NCBI RefSeq assembly: GCF_028550595.1
Contig: NZ_JAQQGN010000004.1
Span: forward strand, 1 to 64,000
Source of the DNA: Luteimonas sp. BLCC-B24
GTDB lineage: Bacteria > Pseudomonadota > Gammaproteobacteria > Xanthomonadales > Xanthomonadaceae
Length of the DNA stretch: 64,000 bases
Reading direction: 5' to 3'
A program made the translations under genes and the position numbers. The notes beneath the pieces are model-generated. The model had not been told where the DNA came from. It worked only from the letters and a program-made list of their open reading frames with translations, and did no database searches. Positions 6,984-14,675 of this stretch are shown here, piece after piece; within the stretch, counting starts at the first letter, position 1, and the number at the start of each line of letters is the position of its first letter.

Positions 6984-7427
6984 TCAGCTGCGTGACGCCG
7001 TCACATACTCGATGAAGATGTGCCCGTTGACGCGCGCGACGGGATCGTACCCGGTGCTCCAATACGAGTAGCCGACGTGCGATCGATCCGGCCCGTTTCC
7101 CGTTTGGCCGGGGGGCACGCTGTCCAGATCGACGACCAAGGTCCAGTGTCTCGCGCGGTCGCCGTTGCCGAGCGTCGTCTCGTATCGCCACTCCACAGGC
7201 GTGTGGGGGCCGGTGGCACTGACCCCGGTCTGGGTGACTTCGAATTGATCGAGCGACAGACTGTCGATGCCTGCCGCGCGCTTGAGCTTGTCCAAGGCCA
7301 TTTGCTTGGCTGTGGCTTGCTTCCCTTTTCGGAGGCACTCCGCTTCGGTGCAAGGCGGCGTGTCCTGCAGGTCGACGTCGTGCTCCGACAGTTGGTATTG
7401 GCTCGGGCTGTGGCGCAAGGTGGCCAT
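6984..7427 (-). CDS. Unknown protein (147 aa) of the effector island
   Basis: No family is recognised. The ATG at 7427 is preferred over the one at 7439 because AGGA stands five bases before it. The protein has an acidic N-terminal third with two cysteines (PCTEAEC), a short Lys-rich helix, then a Tyr/Trp-rich beta-looking part ending in FIEYVTAS. There is no signal peptide or membrane helix. It is a single-gene unit with a strong terminator, and a version of the island palindrome lies 67 bases upstream, which links it to the neighbouring operons. Confidence 0.7.
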   Translation of the reverse strand: MATLRHSPSQYQLSEHDVDLQDTPPCTEAECLRKGKQATAKQMALDKLKRAAGIDSLSLDQFEVTQTGVSATGPHTPVEWRYETTLGNGDRARHWTLVVDLDSVPPGQTGNGPDRSHVGYSYWSTGYDPVARVNGHIFIEYVTASRS

Positions 7428-7493
7428 GGGTGTCCTCATGCAGACGCGGCGTCGTTGCCGCAGACGCAACGTAGTCACCCCTCGCATTGCGCT

Positions 7494-7515
7494 GTATGGG
7501 GATTGCCGCCCCTAA
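7494..7515 (-). promoter_or_regulatory. Shared island palindrome, copy D
   Basis: GTATGGGGA, six bases, then CCCCTAA; one extra base in the left arm compared with copies B and C. The six-base spacer TTGCCG is close to that of copy A (TTGCTG). It lies 67 bases upstream of the 147-aa gene. Confidence 0.5.
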
Positions 7516-7929
7516 CGCGGGCCGAAACCTGTGGAGATTGCGCGCGACCTCATCCGGCTCCCGCGCGGGAATGCATATCGCGTCGACGGCGGGGCCGTTC
7601 GCTCCATAGCGCGGCACGGAATCGGCCTGAGGCGTTGAGCGTGCGGACGCCCGGACTGCATCTTGACGGAGCGCCTCGCCATCGAGGTCATGGGCCGCTA
7701 GCAGCGAGCAGAAGGCACGTGGTTGCCGTCCCTGAAGATAGGCACAGCACACCCTGATCGTTTCAGCATCTAGGGTACGTCCTAGTTGCCTTCCCTATTC
7801 GTTTGGAGCAGCACTATTTCCGTGGTCTTCACAGGCCTTCCACGTATTCCAATTCCGCCTGAAGACGCACGGTTCATGCACGGAAAACGCCGCTATATTC
7901 CGGACTCCCCCGAAGCAGGAGACCCCGAG
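7516..7929. other. Intergenic boundary between effector island and core genes
   Basis: No convincing gene was seen here. The part near 7771-7800 contains TAGGG, CCTAG and TTCCCTA elements that recall half-sites of the island palindrome. The promoter of the lipoprotein gene at 7930 must lie in the right-hand part. Confidence 0.5.
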
Positions 7930-8199
7930 ATGTCGCTCATCCAACAGCACAAGAAGACGGCACAACTGATCGGCGTGGCGCTCGTCGCCGCCGTGGGCCT
8001 GGGTGGCTGCGCCACCTACAAGGAGGACTTCGCCCGCATCGATTCGCGCCTGGATTCGCTCGATTCGCGCGTGCAGGGCGCGGCCCAGAGCGCGGAATCC
8101 GCCAACCAGTCCGCCACGCAGGCCAACCAGCGCCTGGACCAGATGGAACGTCGCGTCCAGCAGCTCGAGACGGCGCCGCGTCGTACGCCGCGCGGTTGA
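7930..8199 (+). CDS. Lpp-like small coiled-coil lipoprotein (89 aa)
   Basis: The protein starts with a basic n-region and hydrophobic stretch ending in the lipobox LGGC at about residue 25. After that comes a heptad-like helix of Asp, Ser, Gln, Asn and Ala (RLDSLDSRV through RVQQLE), as in the major outer-membrane lipoprotein Lpp. It is expected to be lipidated and to sit in the outer membrane, possibly as a trimeric coiled coil. The C-terminal end (TPRRTPRG-like) lacks the terminal lysine that Lpp uses for peptidoglycan linkage. The ATG at 7930 has AGGAG eight bases upstream. A strong hairpin follows the gene. Confidence 0.85.
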   Translation: MSLIQQHKKTAQLIGVALVAAVGLGGCATYKEDFARIDSRLDSLDSRVQGAAQSAESANQSATQANQRLDQMERRVQQLETAPRRTPRG

Positions 8200-8208
8200 T
8201 CCGAGCGA

Positions 8209-8247
8209 ACCGGGACCCGTCGGCCCTCGGTGGCCACGGGTCCCGGT
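8209..8247 (+). terminator. Hairpin after the Lpp-like gene
   Basis: A perfect twelve-base stem, ACCGGGACCCGT (8209-8220) with ACGGGTCCCGGT (8236-8247), has a fifteen-base loop. The downstream tract is only moderately T-rich. It probably terminates or stabilises the abundant lipoprotein transcript. Confidence 0.7.
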
Positions 8248-8301
8248 GTGTCGTCCGTTTGTTCGAGGAGCTTTCCCATCGCCAGGTCCACACACACTGT
8301 G

Positions 8302-8982
8302 ATGCGGGTCGTCCACGGCGCCCTGCTGATCGCGCTGGCAAGCACGAGCGTCGGCGTGGCCGTCGCCAAGGAAGACGCCGCTGCGCAACCGGTCGCCTCG
8401 GTCGACCAGCTTCCGCGCGGACAGGACGTCTCGGATACGGTCATCGAGCTCGCGGGCTGGGTCATCGCCGCCAATGACAACCACGGGTATCCGTTCGCGG
8501 TGATCGACAAGGCCGCCGCGCAGGTGCTGGTGTTCGGCGGCGACGGCAAGCTGCGTGGCGCGGCCCCCGGGCTGTTCGGCTCGGCCGTCGGTGACCACGT
8601 CGCGCCCGGCATCGCGGGCTTGGCCCTGCGCGAAATTCCGGGACGGGACCGCACCACACCTGCCGGCCGCTTCGTGGGTGGCTACGGCCCCTCGATCGAT
8701 GCCGGGCGTGTGCTCTGGGTGGACTACGACTCGGCTGTCTCGCTGCATCCCACGGCGAGCGGCCTTCCGGCCGAGCGACGCGACGAGCGCCTGGCGTCGC
8801 CCACGCCGGACGACAACCGCGTCACGCATGGCTGCATCAACGTCTCGCCCGCGTTCTACGAGCAGGTCATCCGCTCGACGTTCGAGAAGGGTGGCGTGTT
8901 CTACATCCTGCCGGACAGGGATTCGATTGCCGACACCTTCCCGGAATTCGCGGAAAGCCGAGCGGACAAGAACGCCGGTTGA
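8302..8982 (+). CDS. Periplasmic L,D-transpeptidase (YkuD-fold) like protein (226 aa)
   Basis: An N-terminal signal peptide (MRVVHGALLIALA, cleavage near AVA) is followed by a region ending in the motif VTHGCINVS. The HGC-x-N core is the YkuD catalytic signature, with the nucleophilic cysteine in HGC. L,D-transpeptidases make 3-3 cross-links or attach Lpp-type lipoproteins to peptidoglycan, which makes the preceding Lpp-like gene a meaningful neighbour. The spacing differs from classic members, and there is no LysM domain. I chose the ATG at 8302 because the signal peptide begins there; an upstream ATG at 8230 would add a non-signal leader. No strong ribosome site is visible. Confidence 0.8.
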   Translation: MRVVHGALLIALASTSVGVAVAKEDAAAQPVASVDQLPRGQDVSDTVIELAGWVIAANDNHGYPFAVIDKAAAQVLVFGGDGKLRGAAPGLFGSAVGDHVAPGIAGLALREIPGRDRTTPAGRFVGGYGPSIDAGRVLWVDYDSAVSLHPTASGLPAERRDERLASPTPDDNRVTHGCINVSPAFYEQVIRSTFEKGGVFYILPDRDSIADTFPEFAESRADKNAG

Positions 8983-9653
8983 TTCGAGCGACGGTGGCCG
9001 GGGACTTCGCGCGGGCGATGTCCGTCGCCACACGGCAGCAGTGCGAGGCAGGGCCGGTCACGACGCCTGTGTGGCTCAGGTGCTGGCTGAAGCGTGACGC
9101 CGCCGAAGTTCAAATCCTCGATGTGTCGCCTTCGGGATACCGCCGCGGCTGGATCGCATCCGAACCTGCGGGGCGCCGGGTACTGAAGGTGCCCGCTTTC
9201 CGGCAGGGGCACGTTGAGCAATCGCGCACGCACAGGGTCGATCCTGCGCATGAAGACGGTCTCGCCGCCCTGCCACGGGTGCAGGCGCACCACGGCGACA
9301 CCGTAGTCGCCGTGGATCGGGCCGTCGCCTTCGGGGATGCGGATGCCACAAGCGGACCACAACCGTCGCACGGTGGCCCAATCGCCCAGGGCGGTGGCGG
9401 CGATGGCCGCATTCCAGTGCTCGGCTTCCCCGAATTCATCGCACAACTCGATGGCGCGCAGGTTGGCGTGCAGACAGACCGGCCAGTCCAGCATGTACTT
9501 GTGGGCCAAACCGCGCATGTAGTGGTAGTAGCGGTTGTCCGGCTCGCGCGGCAGCAGGGCATCGAACGCGCGCGATGCCTCGGCGAGTGCACCGCGATCC
9601 ATTGCGCCGTACGCGTGGTCGCTCAAGGTCTTGAGGTCGTCTTGGTTGGGCAT
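8901..9653 (-). CDS. TPR-type protein with probably disrupted C-terminus (250 aa)
   Basis: Residues 1-100 form two or three tetratricopeptide-like helical repeats. Residues about 105-155 are compact and conserved-looking: GDYGVAVVRLHPWQGGETVF, then MRRIDPVRARLLNVPLPESG. After residue 155 the character changes abruptly to an Arg/Pro/His-rich sequence, and the frame runs antisense through the last 82 bases of the transpeptidase gene. I read this as a frameshift or C-terminal truncation near 9190. A shifted frame ends soon after with a short tail (stop near 9110). The start at 9653 is the most protein-like; a further ATG exists at 9722. Function unknown, probably protein-protein interaction. Confidence 0.55.
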   Translation of the reverse strand: MPNQDDLKTLSDHAYGAMDRGALAEASRAFDALLPREPDNRYYHYMRGLAHKYMLDWPVCLHANLRAIELCDEFGEAEHWNAAIAATALGDWATVRRLWSACGIRIPEGDGPIHGDYGVAVVRLHPWQGGETVFMRRIDPVRARLLNVPLPESGHLQYPAPRRFGCDPAAAVSRRRHIEDLNFGGVTLQPAPEPHRRRDRPCLALLPCGDGHRPREVPGHRRSNQPAFLSARLSANSGKVSAIESLSGRM

Positions 9654-9949
9654 GTGCGTGCTGCCGGCGAGGGTGGGCGGATAGTGGCGGACGACGTCGC
9701 ACCCTGGAAAGTGGCAGGGCAATCATGCGTGAGGCCACGCCGGCCTCGGCGGGCGTCACGTGCAGGTGCGCGTCGTCCCGCTAGCGGCCTAGGCATCTGC
9801 CTCGCCGGGCTAAGAGCGACCGCCTGGTCATCGCGTCCCTGAGCCGAGCGGCGGAGGGGGAGCCGCTCGACGTCGGGGGTTGTCAGAGCGCTCTCGCTGC
9901 CTCCTAAAATGCTGAGCAGGGGGCGCCAATGCGCTTCGGGGGATTACCG

Positions 9950-10723
9950 ATGAGGGGATGGATGACGATGCGGCGCGTCGCTTCGCTTGCGCTGGGCCTC
10001 GCGCTGCTCGCAGGCTGCGGCGATGCCGATCCGCCAGGCAACGACGTGGTCGACTACGACGGCGGCGTGCTGCGCGTGGACGGACAGGACTACCGGCCCG
10101 AGCCGGACCCGGAAGACAAGATCTATCCGATCCTGCCCGGGCGGGTGGTGGTGCAACCCCGTCGCGTGCCCGGGGCCGAGGCGATGGCGCTGGCCTGGGT
10201 GGAGCGCTATGGACTCACCCTCGAAGGGCGAAGCGCGGAGGGGTGGCTGCTGGTGAAGGTGCCCGAAGGCTACGAGCGGCAGTGGGCATCCGCGTTCTCG
10301 ATGGCGAATCCCGCGAATGTCTCCGCGACGATCGATCTGAAGTTCTCGCCCACGGCGGCGCTGCCGAGCGATGCGCCGGCCACCTCGTCCACCGGCGCGC
10401 CCGTGCCTGACGCCGAGCCTTCGGCCGCGGACGTCCGGCGCCTCGCGTTCGAGACCTACCAGCGCCTCGAAGACGCCGGGGGGCTGCCCGTGACGCTCAC
10501 CGCGACGGACACGCCGGGGCTGATCCGCGCAAAGCTGTTCGACGCGCGCAAGGAATCCTGTCGCCGGCTTCCGCAGACGGCGCCGGGGCACTGGGAATGC
10601 ACTGCGGACCTGCAGCTGGCCCTGTGCAACGGCGACTGCGATCCCTCGCGGGAGCGTCCGTTGCCCAAGAGCGAGCGGATCTTCATTCGCTGGGACGCGG
10701 CGGGCCGCTGGGTGCTCGACTGA
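9950..10723 (+). CDS. Unknown lipoprotein (257 aa)
   Basis: A short basic start and hydrophobic segment lead to the lipobox LAGC (Cys near residue 23), so the mature protein should be lipid-anchored in the envelope. The rest contains acidic and Pro-rich linkers (near EPDPED and after residue 140) and two folded-looking parts; the last has four cysteines (ESC, WEC, LCNGDC) that could form disulfides. I do not recognise a family. Three in-frame ATGs (9950, 9962, 9968) are possible; all give the same mature protein. Its stop overlaps the next start by one base (TGATG), so the two lipoproteins are translationally coupled. Confidence 0.75.
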   Translation: MRGWMTMRRVASLALGLALLAGCGDADPPGNDVVDYDGGVLRVDGQDYRPEPDPEDKIYPILPGRVVVQPRRVPGAEAMALAWVERYGLTLEGRSAEGWLLVKVPEGYERQWASAFSMANPANVSATIDLKFSPTAALPSDAPATSSTGAPVPDAEPSAADVRRLAFETYQRLEDAGGLPVTLTATDTPGLIRAKLFDARKESCRRLPQTAPGHWECTADLQLALCNGDCDPSRERPLPKSERIFIRWDAAGRWVLD

Positions 10724-11187
10724 TGCGGCACGTCCGGGCATCGCGCTTCGCGCGCAACGCAGGGTTCGCATACACGACCGCGGCGTGCGTGATCGTGTGT
10801 GGTGCGCTGGCCGCATGCAGCACTGCGAAGGACCCCGACTGCGAGACCGCCGCGCGCGCGTTGTCGGACGCCGCCTACCGCGCGGCGTTGAAGGCCGCGG
10901 TCCAGCGCCAGTTCGACGCCGGCGAACTCGGTGCGCTCCACGGCTTCGCCGGGCCGGGGGATCTGCCCGGCAGGTATGCCGTCTCGCTCGCACCCGAGTT
11001 CGCCGCGCTCACGTCGCGGCCTGTGCAGGAGCGCGTGCTGTTCGATGCACGCGGAAACATCGAGGCGGTCTTCGTCGGCTGGCCGCCTGGACACGGCGTG
11101 GTGATCGACGTGCAGCCGCACGCCTCGCTTCCGGCCGATGTGGAGTACGGCGACGGCGTGTCGCTGGTCTGCCCGGGCGCTCGATAG
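10723..11187 (+). CDS. Unknown small lipoprotein (154 aa)
   Basis: The N-terminus ends in the lipobox LAAC (Cys near 32). The mature part has an Ala-rich helix and a short beta-looking C-terminal half with VFVGWPPGHGVVIDV. No family recognised. It starts on the last base of the preceding gene's stop, which implies coupled translation and a shared job with that lipoprotein, perhaps as partners in the same envelope. Confidence 0.75.
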   Translation: MRHVRASRFARNAGFAYTTAACVIVCGALAACSTAKDPDCETAARALSDAAYRAALKAAVQRQFDAGELGALHGFAGPGDLPGRYAVSLAPEFAALTSRPVQERVLFDARGNIEAVFVGWPPGHGVVIDVQPHASLPADVEYGDGVSLVCPGAR

Positions 11188-11371
11188 CCGCAGGCGGCCT
11201 GCAAAGCCTCACGCCCCGCGGGGCTGCCGTGGCATCCCCGAGGCACGACGGGCGGGGAGCACGCCGTTGCCGATCGGTGCCGGGCATCAGCAGGATCGCG
11301 AAGGACGGTCGAGGCCGCGGCAGACCGTCACCGGATGTATGGGGCGTTGTTGTTCGTGCTGTGCCCGGCGC

Positions 11372-12361
11372 CTAGGTGACCGCGAACACCGCCACGAACT
11401 GCACGGCGCGATACACCGTGTAGTTGGCCGCCAGCAGCACCAGCAGAAGGGCGGCAGCGGCGGCGGCAGCGCGCCACCAGGCGGTGGCGTAGACCGTGCG
11501 CAGGGCGACGGTGGTATAGGCCAGCGACAGCGCCAGGACGAGTGCGCGCCAGGTCTGGTCCAGTGCGGCGCTCCAGGCGCCGCCCAGTGCGCGCTCCGCA
11601 TAGGCGAGCGGGCCGACGACCAGCTGGATCAGCAGCACGTAGAACGTGAACAGGTGCAGGGCGACGACCAGGTGTTCGGCGAAATACAGCGGCCGGCGTC
11701 GGAATGCCGCTGCCAGCACCAGCGCGACGAAGGGCACGTGGAGGATGATCAGCACCTTGCTGATCGGCACGGCGCGGGCGTTGTAGGCGCGCGCGTAGTC
11801 GGCCACCGTGTAGCCCGTGCGGCCGTCGGTGCGGGCGCGGGCGGCCGCGTCCCGGTTCGCGACGCGCGCCTGCACCCAGCGCGCCGTCACATGGCTGTGC
11901 AGCTGGCCGGGCCATTGCTCGATGCGCGCACGCGTGGCAGGTGACAGGCGGTCGGCGTCGTCGCGTGCGGCGAGTGCCAGCGGGCCGGGCACCTGGTCGT
12001 CGAAGGGCAGGGTGAAATCACTCAGCGACGGCGCCAGGAAAAACAGCAGATTGGCGATGACGAACAGCGAGATGGGTGGCAACCAGCGTGCACGGCGCCC
12101 GGCGATGTAGTCGCTGGACAACCGGCCGGGTCGGAAGAACAGGGCGCGGAAGGTGCGCCAGACGCGGTTGTCGAAATTGGTGAAGGCTCCGAACAGCTGG
12201 CCCAGCAGGGGCCCCAGCCGGCGATCGGCATCGAGCAGGCGGCGCTGCCCGCACTCGGCGCAGTACGCGCCTTGCAACGGCGCGCCGCAATTGGGGCAGG
12301 GCGCGGCCGCGTCGCCGGTCACGGCGCGGTCGTCGGTTCGCATGGAGACGGCGGCAGGCAT
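11372..12361 (-). CDS. DUF3667-type membrane protein with zinc ribbon (329 aa)
   Basis: The N-terminus has a zinc ribbon, CPNC then CAEC with 11 residues between. It is followed by the family block FDNRVWRTFRALFFRPG with YIAGRR, then about five hydrophobic membrane segments spread to the C-terminus. This order of ribbon, short amphipathic block and membrane helices is that of DUF3667, an inner-membrane family of unknown function common in Xanthomonads. A larger loop with DGRTGYTVADYARAYNARAV lies between the first two membrane segments. Two starts are possible (12361, 12343), and neither has a clear ribosome site. Confidence 0.75.
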   Translation of the reverse strand: MPAAVSMRTDDRAVTGDAAAPCPNCGAPLQGAYCAECGQRRLLDADRRLGPLLGQLFGAFTNFDNRVWRTFRALFFRPGRLSSDYIAGRRARWLPPISLFVIANLLFFLAPSLSDFTLPFDDQVPGPLALAARDDADRLSPATRARIEQWPGQLHSHVTARWVQARVANRDAAARARTDGRTGYTVADYARAYNARAVPISKVLIILHVPFVALVLAAAFRRRPLYFAEHLVVALHLFTFYVLLIQLVVGPLAYAERALGGAWSAALDQTWRALVLALSLAYTTVALRTVYATAWWRAAAAAAALLLVLLAANYTVYRAVQFVAVFAVT

Positions 12362-12676
12362 CGCATCGACCGGGACAATAGCGAAGAACCGCGTCGGGTT
12401 CACTCTGAAGGCGGCGGGCGTGCATGCGTGATCGTTCCGGCGGTCGAGGCGGGGCGCGTTGCACGGCGCGACACGGTCTCGGCTTCGGGCAGCGCATCGG
12501 GCGAGCCGCGCCTGCAGTCGCTCGCGACACGCAGCGGCTGCGAGCATTGGCGTCACGCAAGGAAGAGGCCGGTCGACGCCGCGGTCATTCGCGCTGTGGA
12601 TCGGAATGGGGTGCCGCCCTAACATGACCGGCTATCGATGCCGGCGTCGTGCAGCCGGCCAGTCTCCGAGGACGGG
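12362..12676. other. Divergent intergenic region upstream of the TetR gene
   Basis: The 315 bases between the DUF3667 gene and the TetR gene show no convincing gene. Promoters of both divergent genes should lie here. Confidence 0.5.
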
Positions 12677-13222
12677 ATGGGTACCGACACCGCAATACTG
12701 GACGCGGCCTCCGTGCTGCTCGAGGCGCATGGGCCGGCAGGCCTGACGACGCGTGCGGTCTGCGACGCGGCGGGGATCAAGGCCCCGACCCTGTATCACC
12801 ATTTCGGCGACAAGGACGGCCTGGAGCGGGCGCTGCTGCGCCGGGGCCTCGATGCGTTCATGCGACGCAAGCGCATGCTCCCGGCGTCTGCCGACCCGCT
12901 GGATCAGCTTCGCGAGGGTTGGGACGTCGCCGTCGAGTTCGCACTCAAGCATCCCGCGCTGTATGCCCTGTTGGTGCATCACGCGCGCGCGCAGCCCGAG
13001 CTGACGGCCGATGCGTATGCGTTGATACAGGCACGGGTCCAGCGGCTGGTCGACATGGGCCGGCTGCACGGCCCCGTGGAGGCGAGCGCCCGCGTCATCT
13101 GGGCGGCGTCCCAGGGCGTGTTGTCGCTGGTGGCGCAGGGGCGCCCCCGGAAGGAGGTCGAGGCCGTGAGCGACGTGCTGTTCGACGCCGTTCTCGCACG
13201 ACTGTCGACGCCGGACGTCTAG
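12677..13222 (+). CDS. TetR/AcrR-family transcriptional regulator (181 aa)
   Basis: The first 50 residues form the TetR helix-turn-helix (TTRAVCDAAGIKAPTLYHHF, then GDKDGL). The remainder is helical, as in ligand-binding TetR dimers. The start at 12677 fits the usual distance to the HTH; an in-frame ATG at 12638 would add 13 residues. TetR proteins normally repress an adjacent gene until a small ligand binds. The gene downstream in the same direction is an SDR with a palindromic promoter at 13496-13512, the likely target. Confidence 0.85.
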   Translation: MGTDTAILDAASVLLEAHGPAGLTTRAVCDAAGIKAPTLYHHFGDKDGLERALLRRGLDAFMRRKRMLPASADPLDQLREGWDVAVEFALKHPALYALLVHHARAQPELTADAYALIQARVQRLVDMGRLHGPVEASARVIWAASQGVLSLVAQGRPRKEVEAVSDVLFDAVLARLSTPDV

Positions 13223-13487
13223 CCCGGCGACCTGCCTGACGCGCGAGGCGCGCGAACACACCGCGGTACCGTCGCGCGGGCGCTGGCGTTGCCGCGCGTG
13301 GGGCATCGGCGCGTCAGACCTCGCGCGCCTGAATGTGCATCGGCAACAGATGTGACCCGGCCCGGCGCCTCGCTGCGCAGCCATCGCGTTCAACGACCCG
13401 TGCGGGAGACGCCGCGCCGCGTCTCGCGCGAGCACGCGTGTGCCGTGCGAACCCTAGCGACGTTCCTGGATGCGCCTCGATACGGAC
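13223..13487. other. Intergenic region between TetR and SDR genes
   Basis: About 320 bases separate the two genes. Apart from the promoter/operator at its right end (separate entry) I see nothing coding. Confidence 0.45.
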
Positions 13488-13520
13488 TTGACAAAGTATA
13501 TCGGTGATATACGTTATACA
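13488..13520 (+). promoter_or_regulatory. SDR promoter with palindromic operator
   Basis: TTGACA (13488-13493) is a consensus -35 box. It overlaps the downstream perfect inverted repeat GTATATC-GGT-GATATAC (13496-13512) in the spacer, followed by TATACA (13515-13520). This A/T-rich block stands out in GC-rich DNA. A repressor bound there would block RNA polymerase; the TetR protein encoded just upstream is the obvious candidate. Confidence 0.65.
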
Positions 13521-13545
13521 TATCTTCGATACATAGGGGTGTGAC

Positions 13546-14526
13546 ATGCGCGCTTCGACGTGTCTTGTGACGGGCGGGTCCGGGTTCGTGGGTGGCCGAC
13601 TGATCGAGCATCTGGTCGGCCGCGGGTGGACGGTCACCGCCCTGGTGCGCAACGGGGACGCCGCGCGCATCGCACGCGAGCGCGGTGCCCGGCCGGTCGA
13701 AGGTGCGTTGACCGATCCGGCCGCACTGCACGCCGCCTGTCGTGACTGTGAGGCGGTGTTCCACGTCGCCGCCCATTTCAAGCTCTGGGGCGATCCGGTC
13801 GAGTTCGAACGGACCAACGTCGAAGGCACGGCGCATCTGCTCGAGGCGGCAAGGCAGGCGTCGGTGACGCGATTCGTGCAACTCGGGGCGGCCGCCGTGG
13901 TGATGGGTGATATCGAGGCGATGTCGAACGTCGACGAATCACTGCCCCGGCAGCAGCGGCGCTGGGCGCCCTACAGCGCCTCCAAGGCGCGCAGCGAAGC
14001 ACTGGTGCTGGGTGCCAATCGGCCCGGCATCTTCGAGTCGGTGGTCGTGCGTCCGCCGATGATCTGGGGGGCGGGGATGCCGATGCTGGATCACATGATC
14101 GAGACGGTGAGGGCAGGGCGGTTCCGCTGGGTCGGCGATGGCTCGCAGGCCATGTCCACCGCCCATGTGGACAACGTCTGTCATGCGCTCGAAGCGGCCG
14201 CCGTGCGGGGCCGCGGCGGCGAGGCCTACTTCATCAGCGATGACGACGACAGCACCGTCAAAGCGGTGGTGTCGGGTCTGCTCCGGACACGCGATGTCGA
14301 GCCGCCGCGTGCATCGGTTCCCCTCGGGCTGGCCTGGCTCATGGCCGGGATGATGGAGTGGGCGTGGCGGACCTTCTCGAGGCGCGGCGAGCCGCCGATC
14401 ACGCGCCAGATGCTGCGGCTGGTCGGCGCGCCCTTCACGGTGGACATTTCCAAGGCGAAACGCGAGCTGGACTACCGGCCCGTCGTCACCCGGGAGCGGG
14501 GGCTTGCGCAGATGCGCGGCGGCTGA
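13546..14526 (+). CDS. NAD-dependent epimerase/dehydratase, extended SDR (326 aa)
   Basis: TGGSGFVG (residues 9-16) is the glycine-rich nucleotide-binding turn, and Y143-SAS-K147 is the catalytic YxxxK. VFHVAAHFKLWGD and NVEGT are typical of the steroid dehydrogenase/dihydroflavonol reductase branch of extended SDRs. Substrate unknown. The C-terminal part includes a hydrophobic helix (PLGLAWLMAGMMEWAW), seen in some membrane-associated members. The gene is probably controlled by the TetR protein upstream through the palindrome in its promoter. Confidence 0.85.
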   Translation: MRASTCLVTGGSGFVGGRLIEHLVGRGWTVTALVRNGDAARIARERGARPVEGALTDPAALHAACRDCEAVFHVAAHFKLWGDPVEFERTNVEGTAHLLEAARQASVTRFVQLGAAAVVMGDIEAMSNVDESLPRQQRRWAPYSASKARSEALVLGANRPGIFESVVVRPPMIWGAGMPMLDHMIETVRAGRFRWVGDGSQAMSTAHVDNVCHALEAAAVRGRGGEAYFISDDDDSTVKAVVSGLLRTRDVEPPRASVPLGLAWLMAGMMEWAWRTFSRRGEPPITRQMLRLVGAPFTVDISKAKRELDYRPVVTRERGLAQMRGG

Positions 14527-14675
14527 GCAGGGCGGGCGACCCGTCAGGGGCCCGGTCAGGCGACACGTGGCGGGCGGCGGACGGCGGATGGCCCGGATGG
14601 CCGCTCGTCGCGCGGGTTCGCGTTCTCCAAGCCGGCTGTCCTTCGCCATCCCTGCCGCCTGCCTGGAGTGACCCG

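Noticed and set aside
7769..7800. Fifth copy of the island palindrome upstream of the Lpp-like gene
   Set aside because: Only the right half (TTCCCTA) fits; the left arm and the six-base spacing are not kept, so it was not counted as a regulon site.
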